Shown here one piece after another: positions 1-7,741 of a stretch of 64,000 bases of DNA; positions within the stretch are counted from its first letter, which is position 1, and each line of letters begins with the position of its first letter. The notes under the pieces are model-generated. The model saw only the letters and a list, made by a program, of their open reading frames with translations, did no database searches and had not been told where the DNA came from. Origin of the DNA: Halobacillus mangrovi (GTDB lineage: Bacteria; Bacillota; Bacilli; Bacillales; Halobacillaceae). The stretch covers positions 1,116,001-1,180,000 of the forward strand of contig NZ_CP020772.1 in NCBI RefSeq assembly GCF_002097535.1, written 5' to 3'. The position numbers and the translations under genes are program-made.

Positions 1-377
1 CTGGAATAGAAGAGACAATCCCTGACTTGCTGCCAACTTTAATCCAAGGGTTAGAAGCTAAAAATATTAGCATGGGCAATCCAATTTTTATCAGAAAAAG
101 CAGAGTATGGATACAAGATGAAGTTGCCTCCCTTGTTGATTGTGATCTCGTCATCTCACTAATCGGAGAAAGACCAGGGCTCGCTACTTCAAAAAGTATA
201 AGTGCCTATATCATTTATAAACCGAATAAAGAAAGCGTTGAAGCTGACCGGACCGTGTTTTCGAATATCCACGAAGGTGGTGTTCCACCAGTCGAAGCAG
301 GTGCGTATTTGGCCGATATTATCGAAAAGATGCTTCAATCTAAAGCTAGTGGGGTTAAGTTTTCACAAATGCAATGA
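1..377 (+). CDS. eutC: Ethanolamine ammonia-lyase small subunit EutC, copy 1 (5' end outside window)
   Basis: This is the C-terminal part of an EutC subunit; the frame is open to the window edge (frame starting at base 3). EutC pairs with EutB to split ethanolamine into acetaldehyde and ammonia using adenosylcobalamin. The family signature is clear: LIGERPGL, then SAYIIYKP, then SNIHEGGVPPVEAGAYL. It differs at many positions from the complete EutC at 7742-8710, so it is a separate paralogue and not a recent duplication. Its stop overlaps the eutW start (ATGA), placing it at the end of a transcript that continues into the sensor genes. A partner eutB is expected just upstream but is not visible. 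Confidence 0.93.
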   Translation, partial: GIEETIPDLLPTLIQGLEAKNISMGNPIFIRKSRVWIQDEVASLVDCDLVISLIGERPGLATSKSISAYIIYKPNKESVEADRTVFSNIHEGGVPPVEAGAYLADIIEKMLQSKASGVKFSQMQ

Positions 378-1900
378 TTATTCAGAATATTGACAAACAT
401 TTTCTTCAAGTCTATAATTCTAATAGTTTGGAAGAGGAATTTCAATTAGAACAGTTCACCACAGGAGAAAACTTAACTATGATAGACATTGAAGAAATTG
501 AATCTTTATGTAAATCGAAGACGAGTTTAGAAACGAGTGATATCGAAAAGATTAAAGAAGTCAGTAATAGCATGCAGCTGATGGCAGATTTATCAAAGGC
601 CAATGTCTTTATCGATTGCTTGTTAACGAATGAAAAACATGCGATTGTGGTGGCGGAAGCTGCCCCTACGACAGTGAAATCGATCTATCAAAACAGAGTT
701 GTAGGTACCATTGCATATGAGACATTTGAGCCGGCCGTGCTTTACTGTTTGCAGTCTGGAAATGCAATGACTTCTAACCGTGCGATCACTCAAGAACGTA
801 AAAAAGTGGAACAAAGCGTCGTGCCTATCTTCAACGATGAAGATGTGGTCATTGGTGCTTTAATCATGGAGAAGGACATCAGTGAACAGGTTGAAGATCG
901 GGAAGAATTGGAAGCGCTGTCAAAGACGACAGAATCCTTAAGCGGTCTTTTGTTAGGCCATGCAGATCAACAGCCGCTAGTTCCTGAACTTATGGAAGAG
1001 GCTCTTTTTTTCGTCGGACTTGATGGGGAACTCTTATATTCTAATCCGGCGGCGATTAATCTCCTTCATGAGCTCAAGGGGACAAACTGTGATTACGGCG
1101 AGAATTTAGTCGAACATCTGCCCATTTTAACTGATATTGTGGAGAAAGAAGAGGAATTATTAGTTACCGAAATGGAAGCATTCGATAAAACGTTTAAAGT
1201 TAAAAAAATTCGTTTGCCCTTGAATGAAAAATATAATGGCATGTTTATTATTCTAAGAGATCTCACGGACCTAAGAGAAAAAGAAAAAGAATTAATTATT
1301 AAGTCAGTTGCCATCAAAGAAATTCATCACCGGGTTAAAAACAATTTACAAACGGTTGCCAGTCTCTTACGGTTGCAGATGCGAAGAGGGATTCCAGAGG
1401 AAAGCAAGGTTTATTTTCTGGAGAGTTTAAACCGGATATTAAGCATTGCTTCTGTCTATGAAGTGATCCTTTCCAATAGCAGCATTGATGAAGTGGATAT
1501 TTATGAACTGACTGAAAGAATTGGGGATATGCTTGTTTACACCGGTTATTCAAGTAAAAAAGTCACGATTGATTACTCTGGTGACAGTTTGACGATTGAG
1601 TCAGGCCGTGCGGTTTCGATCGCTTTGATTATCAATGAGCTTATACAAAACTGCGTGAACCATGCCTTTGAAGGAAAAGCACGTGGGCATATTGATGTCA
1701 TTTTCAATCAGGATTCAAGGATGATGGATGTGATCGTACGTGATAATGGTGTTGGCTTTAAAGGGAAGAATACATCTTCCTTAGGACTGGATATTGTGAA
1801 GCGAATGGCAGAGCATGATTTATCAGGAGAGTTTGAGATCGCAGGAATGGAAAAAGGAACGGAAGCCAGACTCAGATTTCCAAAGGAAAGTAGGGTTTAA
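374..1900 (+). CDS. eutW: Ethanolamine-responsive sensor histidine kinase EutW
   Basis: Cytosolic sensor kinase of the EutVW two-component system (508 aa, no membrane segment seen). The first half is a sensory region followed by a PAS-like segment near residues 205-310. The kinase core is of the HisKA_2 type: EIHHRVKNNLQTVASLLRLQ near residue 320 carries the phospho-accepting histidine, followed by an ATPase domain with NELIQNCVNHAF, DNGVGF and SLGLDIV. In Enterococcus EutW senses ethanolamine and phosphorylates EutV; the same role is inferred here from family and neighbours. The start overlaps the upstream eutC stop, and eutV follows without a gap, so the three are translationally coupled. 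Confidence 0.9.
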   Translation: MIIQNIDKHFLQVYNSNSLEEEFQLEQFTTGENLTMIDIEEIESLCKSKTSLETSDIEKIKEVSNSMQLMADLSKANVFIDCLLTNEKHAIVVAEAAPTTVKSIYQNRVVGTIAYETFEPAVLYCLQSGNAMTSNRAITQERKKVEQSVVPIFNDEDVVIGALIMEKDISEQVEDREELEALSKTTESLSGLLLGHADQQPLVPELMEEALFFVGLDGELLYSNPAAINLLHELKGTNCDYGENLVEHLPILTDIVEKEEELLVTEMEAFDKTFKVKKIRLPLNEKYNGMFIILRDLTDLREKEKELIIKSVAIKEIHHRVKNNLQTVASLLRLQMRRGIPEESKVYFLESLNRILSIASVYEVILSNSSIDEVDIYELTERIGDMLVYTGYSSKKVTIDYSGDSLTIESGRAVSIALIINELIQNCVNHAFEGKARGHIDVIFNQDSRMMDVIVRDNGVGFKGKNTSSLGLDIVKRMAEHDLSGEFEIAGMEKGTEARLRFPKESRV

Positions 1901-2494
1901 ATGAGTAAGAGAATTTTGCTGGTAGAAGACGAATCCATAGTAAGGATGGACATTGCGTTGCTTTTACAAGATGCAGGATTTAACATCGCGGGTGAAGCAG
2001 GAGACGGGGAAAAAGCCATAGAACTTGCCCATGAGCTGGAGCCTGACCTGATCATCATGGATATCAAAATGCCAAAGCTTGATGGTCTAAAAGCTAGTAA
2101 GATCATTTCTCAAAAGTACAATATACCCATTTTATTATTAACGGCTTATAGTCAGCAGGAGTTTATAGAAAAAGCCAAAGAAGCGAATATTGTAGGCTAT
2201 ATCGTAAAACCCATTTCAGAAGATCGTTTAATTCCAGCTGTAGAGATTGCCCTTCATCAAGGAATGGTTTCGGAAAGGTATCGTGTTCAAGTCAAAGAAG
2301 CAGATAATCGTTTGAAGAAGCGGAAAGTTGTAGAGCGCGCCAAAGGATTATTAATGGAACACTTTGGTTATTCTGACGAAGCGTCATACAAAAAGATGAG
2401 AGAAATCAGTATGAATAAGCAGATGCCGTTAGAGAAAGTAGCTTTGAAGATATTAAAGAAATATTCAGAACCGCCGTTAACCACTTCCAAGTGA
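1901..2494 (+). CDS. eutV: Response regulator EutV with ANTAR RNA-binding output domain
   Basis: 197 aa. The receiver domain (about 1-120) has acidic residues VEDES, the phosphorylatable aspartate in DLIIMDIKMPKLDG, and the switch lysine in YIVKPIS. The C-terminal ANTAR domain (about 130-190) includes KKRKVVERAKGLLMEHFGYS and a following helix. Known EutV dimers bind paired small hairpins in mRNA leaders and prevent terminator folding, so the expected output is antitermination, not DNA binding. Two terminators overlapped by ANTAR-type hairpins lie downstream at 2502-2562 and 4838-4896 and are the likely targets. The gene begins directly after the eutW stop. Confidence 0.93.
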   Translation: MSKRILLVEDESIVRMDIALLLQDAGFNIAGEAGDGEKAIELAHELEPDLIIMDIKMPKLDGLKASKIISQKYNIPILLLTAYSQQEFIEKAKEANIVGYIVKPISEDRLIPAVEIALHQGMVSERYRVQVKEADNRLKKRKVVERAKGLLMEHFGYSDEASYKKMREISMNKQMPLEKVALKILKKYSEPPLTTSK

Positions 2495-2501
2495 ATACAA
2501 A

Positions 2502-2517
2502 CTAGCAAAGATGCTAG
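2502..2517 (+). promoter_or_regulatory. ANTAR-type hairpin (P2-like) overlapping the eutH leader terminator
   Basis: CTAGC/GCTAG form a five-base-pair stem closing the hexaloop AAAGAT, which has A at position 1 and G at position 4, the known ANTAR recognition signature. The hairpin shares bases 2507-2517 with the 5' arm of the terminator, so the two folds exclude each other. A good first hairpin (P1) was not found; the nearby palindrome at 2482-2493 lacks the A1/G4 loop. Confidence 0.65.
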
Positions 2518-2562
2518 AAGAGCAGTGAGGGGCCCTTACTGTTTTTCTAGCATCTTTTTTTT
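2507..2562 (+). terminator. Conditional intrinsic terminator before eutH
   Basis: A long two-part stem: bases 2507-2519 pair with 2545-2557, and inside it CAGTGAGG (2523-2530) pairs with CCTTACTG (2534-2541). A run of T residues follows. It lies between eutV and eutH and is probably read through when phosphorylated EutV holds the overlapping hairpin. Confidence 0.85.
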
Positions 2563-2592
2563 ATAAAAATTTTAAAAAGGTAGGGATGTTGG

Positions 2593-3882
2593 ATGGTTTT
2601 AATCGGTAATATTGTCATTTATATTATTATGACCTGTGCAGTTATTGGAGCGATTGCTTCCATTAAGAATAGTGAGGATGGAATTGGCGGTCAGTTTATG
2701 GAAGGGGTCCACGCTATTGGACACATCTTTGTTCCTGCAGCTGGAATTATGGCTTCCATTCCGTTCTTATCCTGGGCGATAGATAAGGTTGTTGGTCCGC
2801 TATTTGAAAAAATTGGAGCGGATCCAGCGATTGCAGCTACGACAATCTTAGCATCGGATATGGGTGGATATCAGTTAGCCCAAGCGCTTCAAGAGTCTTA
2901 TGAAGGATGGATTATGGCTTTGATTGTCGGTTTCATGGCCGGGGCAACGATTGTATTCTCTATCCCTATGGGTCTTGCGATGTTAGATAAACGTGACCAT
3001 AAGTTCATGGCCTTAGGGATTATGTCTGGCTTACTGACCATCCCGATTGGAGTATTCATTTCAAGTGTCATCATCACGTTGACGAACTCTAAAGTGAGAG
3101 AAGTTGTTTCTACTAATACGGAGTCTACCTATGAATTTACACTCAGTTACTTAAAAATATTCATGAACCTTACGCCGCTTCTAATTTTTGTAATTATTCT
3201 AGCCGCTGGGTTGTATTTCTTGCCCGATATTATGATTAAAGGGTTTATGTGGTTTGGACGAATCTTAGATGCAGCGATCAAATTAGTATTGGTCTTCTCC
3301 ATTGTTGAAATCTTTACAGGTCTATTTACGAATGTATTTGGTGTTTGGGGCTTCGATCCAATTATGGCCGATTCTGAAGATCAGTTCAGGGCGCTTGAAA
3401 CTGCGGGGTATATCGGAATCATGCTTGCGGGTGCCTTCCCAATGGTTTATTTACTAAGAAAATATGCTTCAAGACCACTAGAAGCTATGGGTAAGAAACT
3501 GGGATTAAGCTCTGTAGGGAGTGCTGGTTTAGTCGCTACCATTGCGAATATCCTAGCTATGTTCAAACTTGTTCGTCATATGCCTCCGAAGGATAAAGTC
3601 ATCAACATTGCTTTTGCCGTGTGTGCAGCTTTCTTGTTAGGAGATCACCTATCCTTTACAGCTAACTTTCAGCCTACCTTGATTCTTCCTATCATTGCTG
3701 GAAAGCTGTCAGCAGGTGTAATTGCGATTGGACTGGCTTACTGGCTGTCTGTACCGAAGGCAAGAGAGCTGGAGCGTATAGACCGGGAGACCGGGGTTAT
3801 CGCAAAAGACGAATATGTTGAAGAGGAAGCTTTTGAAGGTGATGTCGTTGCTGCTGAGGAATCAAAAAAGGAAGCAAAATAA
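2593..3882 (+). CDS. eutH: Ethanolamine transporter EutH
   Basis: Integral membrane importer of 429 aa, within the usual EutH length, with about ten hydrophobic helices. The start begins MVLIGNIVIYIIMTCAVIGA and lies downstream of an AAAGGTAGGGATG ribosome site. Family features include EGVHAIGHIFVPAAGIMASIP, the glycine-rich ASDMGGYQLA segment and the C-terminal LLGDHLSFTANFQP segment. The charged tail (about 390-429, rich in Glu and Lys) is cytosolic. EutH is known to move ethanolamine or ethanolammonium when external concentrations are low. It is the first gene behind the antitermination-controlled leader. Confidence 0.93.
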   Translation: MVLIGNIVIYIIMTCAVIGAIASIKNSEDGIGGQFMEGVHAIGHIFVPAAGIMASIPFLSWAIDKVVGPLFEKIGADPAIAATTILASDMGGYQLAQALQESYEGWIMALIVGFMAGATIVFSIPMGLAMLDKRDHKFMALGIMSGLLTIPIGVFISSVIITLTNSKVREVVSTNTESTYEFTLSYLKIFMNLTPLLIFVIILAAGLYFLPDIMIKGFMWFGRILDAAIKLVLVFSIVEIFTGLFTNVFGVWGFDPIMADSEDQFRALETAGYIGIMLAGAFPMVYLLRKYASRPLEAMGKKLGLSSVGSAGLVATIANILAMFKLVRHMPPKDKVINIAFAVCAAFLLGDHLSFTANFQPTLILPIIAGKLSAGVIAIGLAYWLSVPKARELERIDRETGVIAKDEYVEEEAFEGDVVAAEESKKEAK

Positions 3883-3909
3883 TCAAGGAGAAATCAGGAG
3901 GATTACCCA

Positions 3910-4251
3910 ATGAACGAAGAGAAGAAACGCTTTATACAAGAATTTGTTCCTGGTAAACAAATTACTCTCAGTCACCTTATCGCTAATCCTGATGTTGATA
4001 TGTTCGAAAAGCTAGGCATCGAGGAGTCAGGGGCATTAGGTATACTTACGTTGACCCCTAGTGAAACGGTCATTATAGCTGGGGATTATGCAACAAAAGC
4101 GGCCCATGTAAAGATTGGGTTTTTGGATCGATTTACAGGGAGCCTTGTGTTGATAGGAAGTGTTTCGGAGGTCGATCAATCGATGAGGGAAGTCAATCGT
4201 TTTCTTTCCGAAACTCTTGGATACACTCCTTCAGAAATCACGAAATCATAA
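3910..4251 (+). CDS. eutS: Microcompartment shell protein EutS (BMC, circularly permuted)
   Basis: 113 aa, normal for EutS/PduU. The hexameric shell protein has the permuted BMC fold: an N-terminal stretch with FVPGKQITLSHLIANP, then GALGILTLTPSETVIIAGDYATKAAHVKIGF split across core strands, and RFTGSLVLIGSVSEVDQSM. It forms facet tiles of the Eut microcompartment. An AGGAGG site is present 8 bases before the ATG. Eut operons of Firmicutes often place eutS early, as here. Confidence 0.93.
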   Translation: MNEEKKRFIQEFVPGKQITLSHLIANPDVDMFEKLGIEESGALGILTLTPSETVIIAGDYATKAAHVKIGFLDRFTGSLVLIGSVSEVDQSMREVNRFLSETLGYTPSEITKS

Positions 4252-4261
4252 GGGGGGGGGG
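4252..4261 (+). repeat. Ten-base poly-G tract at the eutP ribosome site
   Basis: Ten consecutive G residues follow the eutS stop and end seven bases before the eutP TTG start. The tract serves as the purine-rich ribosome site. Homopolymeric G tracts of this length are prone to slippage, so expression of eutP may vary. Confidence 0.8.
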
Positions 4262-4268
4262 CGTATCA

Positions 4269-4784
4269 TTGTCCAAACGAAATCGTGCTATGATGATTGG
4301 ATCGATCGGAGCAGGAAAGTCTACGTTGACTCACGCCTTGCTTGGACACGAAGCAAAAGCTATGAAAACTCAATCGTTGAACTATGAGGATTGGATTGTG
4401 GACACACCTGGAGAGTACACAGAAAATCCTATGTATTATAAAAATATTATGGCGACCTCTCTAGAGGTTACTCACGTTTTATTTATTCAGGATGCTACAA
4501 AGAAGAAGATGATTTTTCCGCCTGGTTTCAGTACAGGGTTGAATAAACTCCCCATCGGCGTTGTCACGAAAGCAGATGATGATCAAGCAGACCTTTCGAG
4601 AGCGGTCAAGCAGCTGCGAAAAGTTATACCTAAAGGGCCGATTGTCATCACTTCTGCCGTGGATCGAAAAGGGCTGGACTCCATCAAAGAACTCGTCACA
4701 TGCAATAGTCTTCAAGAAATGAGAGACTATGTCGAAGAAGAGGGAAATGAAGAGGTCATTTTTAATGAAACCCTTTACAAATAG
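4269..4784 (+). CDS. eutP: EutP/PduV-type small GTPase-like protein
   Basis: 171 aa P-loop protein. The nucleotide signature is visible: GSIGAGKS (P-loop, near residue 12), VDTPGEY (G3) and VTKAD (G4). Salmonella EutP has been reported to have acetate kinase activity, which would fit here because PduL makes acetyl phosphate and EutQ is absent; that role is inference. The start is TTG with the poly-G tract as ribosome site, consistent with weak or variable translation. The stop is followed by the second regulated terminator. Confidence 0.88.
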   Translation: MSKRNRAMMIGSIGAGKSTLTHALLGHEAKAMKTQSLNYEDWIVDTPGEYTENPMYYKNIMATSLEVTHVLFIQDATKKKMIFPPGFSTGLNKLPIGVVTKADDDQADLSRAVKQLRKVIPKGPIVITSAVDRKGLDSIKELVTCNSLQEMRDYVEEEGNEEVIFNETLYK

Positions 4785-4837
4785 TCATGAATGACTTAAT
4801 ATTCTGATTAAGAACACTTTAAAAATGAATGGTAAAT

Positions 4838-4849
4838 GGCAAAGGCGCC
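4838..4849 (+). promoter_or_regulatory. ANTAR-type hairpin overlapping the eutA leader terminator
   Basis: GGC/GCC closes the hexaloop AAAGGC, again with A1 and G4. The loop and 3' strand (4841-4849) are the first bases of the terminator 5' arm, the same arrangement as at 2502-2517. The stem is only three base pairs, so confidence is lower. No convincing first hairpin was found. Confidence 0.5.
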
Positions 4850-4896
4850 TTATACAGCTATCCCCGTGGATAGTTTGTGTAAGGTGCCTTTTTTTT
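4841..4896 (+). terminator. Conditional intrinsic terminator before eutA
   Basis: Bases 4841-4856 pair over all 16 positions (two of them G-U) with 4876-4891. A smaller stem CTATCC/GGATAG lies inside, and a T run follows. It sits in the eutP-eutA gap and would stop transcription before the catabolic and shell genes unless EutV intervenes. Confidence 0.85.
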
Positions 4897-4917
4897 GTAC
4901 ATGTGGAGGTGCGCTTC

Positions 4918-6345
4918 GTGAGTGGTAGAAGTACTGAAGTCATCATAAGTGCAGGAATTGATATAGGAACAAGTACAACAAAACTGGTGATCAGTAGATT
5001 ATCACTGAGAAATACGGCTGGTATGACTCATATGCCGCGTATTGAAATCACTGATAAAGAAGTCGTCTATGAGAGCCCTATATTCCGGACTCCATTAGTT
5101 GAAGGTAAAGAAATCGACATGGAAAAAATCGATGAAATTGTTCGAGACCAATATGAGGAAGCTGGAATAAAAGCGGATGAGATCCAAACAGGCGCAGTGA
5201 TTATAACCGGTGAGACCGCAACCAAGTCAAACGCCAAAGACATGATCAATCATCTCTCTGATCATGCAGGAAAGTTTTTAGTAGCGACTGCTGGACCCGA
5301 TTTAGAAAGCATTATTGCCGCAAAAGGTTCCGGAGCTTATGAGCTATCGAAGCAGACAAACAAAACCATTGCAAACATCGATATTGGTGGTGGGACTGCG
5401 AACGTCGCGGTTTACCATTACGGAAAGCTGCTTGGTACCTGCACGCTTCATGTAGGTGGAAAATTAATAGAATTTAATCAAAACGAAATCAAATATATCG
5501 CAGACCCAATCAAAAAAGTCACCAGGGATCTAGGTTTGACAGTTCAAGAGGGAGAGCCCGTTGATCCTGAGAAACTATCAAGTGTAACGGATTATATGGC
5601 GGAAGTCGTTTCCAAGATGCTGAATGGAAAGTTGGAAGGTGACGAGCCTCTTCTCTTAGGGCATAAGCCCAAATGGAACAGACCGGTAGACAAGATCATG
5701 TTCTCCGGAGGAGTATCGGAATGCATATACTTCCCTGATAGCTGTGCTTCAAACCATCTCTATGACGACATTGGTGTATTACTAGCCAAATCTCTAAGGG
5801 ATAACCAACAGCTGAGTGAAAAAGAGTGGATCAAACCGAACGAAACAGTGAGAGCTACGGTCCTCGGGGCCGGAACCCAAACGACAGAAATCAGTGGAGC
5901 GACCATTCAGGTCGACAATCAAACGCTTCCTCTTCGAAATATGCCCGTGCACATTATCAACTTTGATGAGGAGTTTGACAGAGCCTTACAACAATTAAAA
6001 AACAATATTAAAGCTGGCGTAGAGGTCTTTGATCCAAATAGAGAAGGAATCAAGATAGCGGTCTATCTCTCTGATCTTCCACTTTTAGGATTCAAGGATA
6101 TCCAGCGGTTAGCAGAAGCGTTGACAAACGCCTTTAACGACGATTTAAGTAATCAGCCTATCGTTATTGTTTTGGAAAGAGACTTGGCCAAATCACTGGG
6201 GCAAGCGCTTCAGGTGGTTAACAAGAACCGAGAGATTGTCTGTATCGACCAGATCAAAGTTGAAAACGGTGATTACTTGGATATAGGTTCTACTCTGGAT
6301 TCGGGAGTCGTGCCTGTGGTTATCAAAACACTGACATTCCATTAA
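4918..6345 (+). CDS. eutA: Ethanolamine ammonia-lyase reactivating factor EutA
   Basis: 475 aa. EutA is an ASKHA-fold ATPase that exchanges damaged cobalamin from EutBC. Phosphate-binding motifs are AGIDIGTSTTKL near the N-terminus and ANIDIGGGTANVAVY near residue 160, with KIMFSGGVSECIY near residue 260. I place the start at GTG 4918, eight bases after GGAGG. An in-frame ATG at 4825 lies upstream but would translate through the terminator hairpin and lacks a ribosome site. eutB follows 19 bases downstream. Confidence 0.92.
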   Translation: MSGRSTEVIISAGIDIGTSTTKLVISRLSLRNTAGMTHMPRIEITDKEVVYESPIFRTPLVEGKEIDMEKIDEIVRDQYEEAGIKADEIQTGAVIITGETATKSNAKDMINHLSDHAGKFLVATAGPDLESIIAAKGSGAYELSKQTNKTIANIDIGGGTANVAVYHYGKLLGTCTLHVGGKLIEFNQNEIKYIADPIKKVTRDLGLTVQEGEPVDPEKLSSVTDYMAEVVSKMLNGKLEGDEPLLLGHKPKWNRPVDKIMFSGGVSECIYFPDSCASNHLYDDIGVLLAKSLRDNQQLSEKEWIKPNETVRATVLGAGTQTTEISGATIQVDNQTLPLRNMPVHIINFDEEFDRALQQLKNNIKAGVEVFDPNREGIKIAVYLSDLPLLGFKDIQRLAEALTNAFNDDLSNQPIVIVLERDLAKSLGQALQVVNKNREIVCIDQIKVENGDYLDIGSTLDSGVVPVVIKTLTFH

Positions 6346-6364
6346 TAGAAAGGAGGACGCTTCC

Positions 6365-7729
6365 ATGAATTTATCTACAACACATTTAGATCACACGTAT
6401 CAATTTTCCTCTCTCACGTCCCTTTTTGCAAAAGCCAATGAAGAAAAATCAGGCGACCGGCTAGCAGGGATTGCGGCAGAAAGCGTTCAGGAAAGAATTG
6501 CAGCCAAAACCGTTCTTAGCGAATTGTTACTGAAAGATATTAGAGAGAACCCTATGCTTGCTCCAGAAGATGATGAGGTCTCTCGTATCATTGATGGACA
6601 AATCAATGAGCCTGTTTATAAACAAATAAAAAACTGGAGTGTAGCGGAGCTTCGAGAATACATTCTTTCCAGCGATACCTCAGGAGAAGACATGAAAAGG
6701 CTCAGCAGGGGATTAAATAGTGAAATGATTGCGGCTGTAACAAAAATCATGTCCAACTTAGATTTAGTTTTTGCGGCGAACAAATTGGAAGTCGTAACTA
6801 AATGCAATATTTCTATCGGACAGAAAGGTACCCTGGCTTCAAGACTGCAGCCAAACCACCCGACTGACCGGGTAGATGGGATGATGGCTTCATTAAAAGA
6901 AGGGCTCTCATATGGAATAGGAGATGCGGTAATCGGAATCAATCCAGTTGAAGAGTCAGTTGAAAGTGTGAAGCGGCTTTTACACGCAACAAAGGATTTT
7001 ATGGAAGAATGGAAAGTTCCCGCACAAAATTGCGTACTGGCCCACGTTACAGCTCAAATGAAAGCCATTGAGCAAGGAGCTCCGGCTGATATGATTTTCC
7101 AAAGTATTGCCGGAACAGAAACAGCAAACCGATCCTTCGGGATTGATGCTGCCATTCTCGAAGAAGCAAACGAACTGGCAAAAGTGAAAGGGACAGGTAC
7201 AGGTCCGCAGCGTCTATATTTTGAAACGGGTCAAGGATCCGAATTATCTGCAGAAGCCCATCACGGCATAGATCAAATGACGCTTGAGGCTAGAAATTAC
7301 GGGTTTGCCAAATACTATGACCCTTTCATTGTCAATACAGTAGTCGGGTTTATTGGTCCGGAGTACCTTTACAACAACAAACAAGTGATCCGAGCAGGCC
7401 TTGAGGATCATTTTATGGGTAAGATGCATCTGATCCCGATGGGGGTAGACATCTGCTATACAAACCACATGAAAACCGACCAAAATGATATTGAAGATTT
7501 AGGAGTCTTGCTATCTACTGCTGGTGTCAACTTTATCATTGCTACCCCAATGGGGGATGACTGCATGTTGAATTATCAATCCATGAGCTATCATGATGTA
7601 GCGACTCTAAGAGAAACGTTTGGAAAGAAGCCTTCTCCTGAATTTGAAAGCTGGCTTGAGAACATGGGAATTATGGAAAATGGGAAGCTGACTTCCCGTG
7701 CTGGAGATCCAACGATATTCACTCGATAG
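6365..7729 (+). CDS. eutB: Ethanolamine ammonia-lyase large subunit EutB
   Basis: 454 aa, the usual EutB length. EutB is the catalytic TIM-barrel subunit that binds ethanolamine and, with EutC, adenosylcobalamin. Typical segments include NLDLVFAANKLEVVTKCN, SRLQPNHPTDRVDGMMASLK, VQSIAGTE-like FQSIAGTETANRSFGID, YFETGQGSELSAEAHHGIDQ and GVDICYTNHMKTDQNDIEDL. The AAAGGAGG site precedes the ATG. eutC begins 12 bases after the stop. Confidence 0.96.
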   Translation: MNLSTTHLDHTYQFSSLTSLFAKANEEKSGDRLAGIAAESVQERIAAKTVLSELLLKDIRENPMLAPEDDEVSRIIDGQINEPVYKQIKNWSVAELREYILSSDTSGEDMKRLSRGLNSEMIAAVTKIMSNLDLVFAANKLEVVTKCNISIGQKGTLASRLQPNHPTDRVDGMMASLKEGLSYGIGDAVIGINPVEESVESVKRLLHATKDFMEEWKVPAQNCVLAHVTAQMKAIEQGAPADMIFQSIAGTETANRSFGIDAAILEEANELAKVKGTGTGPQRLYFETGQGSELSAEAHHGIDQMTLEARNYGFAKYYDPFIVNTVVGFIGPEYLYNNKQVIRAGLEDHFMGKMHLIPMGVDICYTNHMKTDQNDIEDLGVLLSTAGVNFIIATPMGDDCMLNYQSMSYHDVATLRETFGKKPSPEFESWLENMGIMENGKLTSRAGDPTIFTR

Positions 7730-7741
7730 GAGGTGATGCGA

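Noticed and set aside
2482..2493. CACTTCCAAGTG as the first ANTAR hairpin
   Set aside because: It is a neat palindrome nine bases before the second hairpin but has no A1/G4 hexaloop and overlaps the eutV stop.
4825..4917. In-frame ATG extension of eutA to base 4825
   Set aside because: The extra 31 codons cover the terminator hairpin and lack a ribosome site; GTG 4918 has a well-spaced GGAGG.
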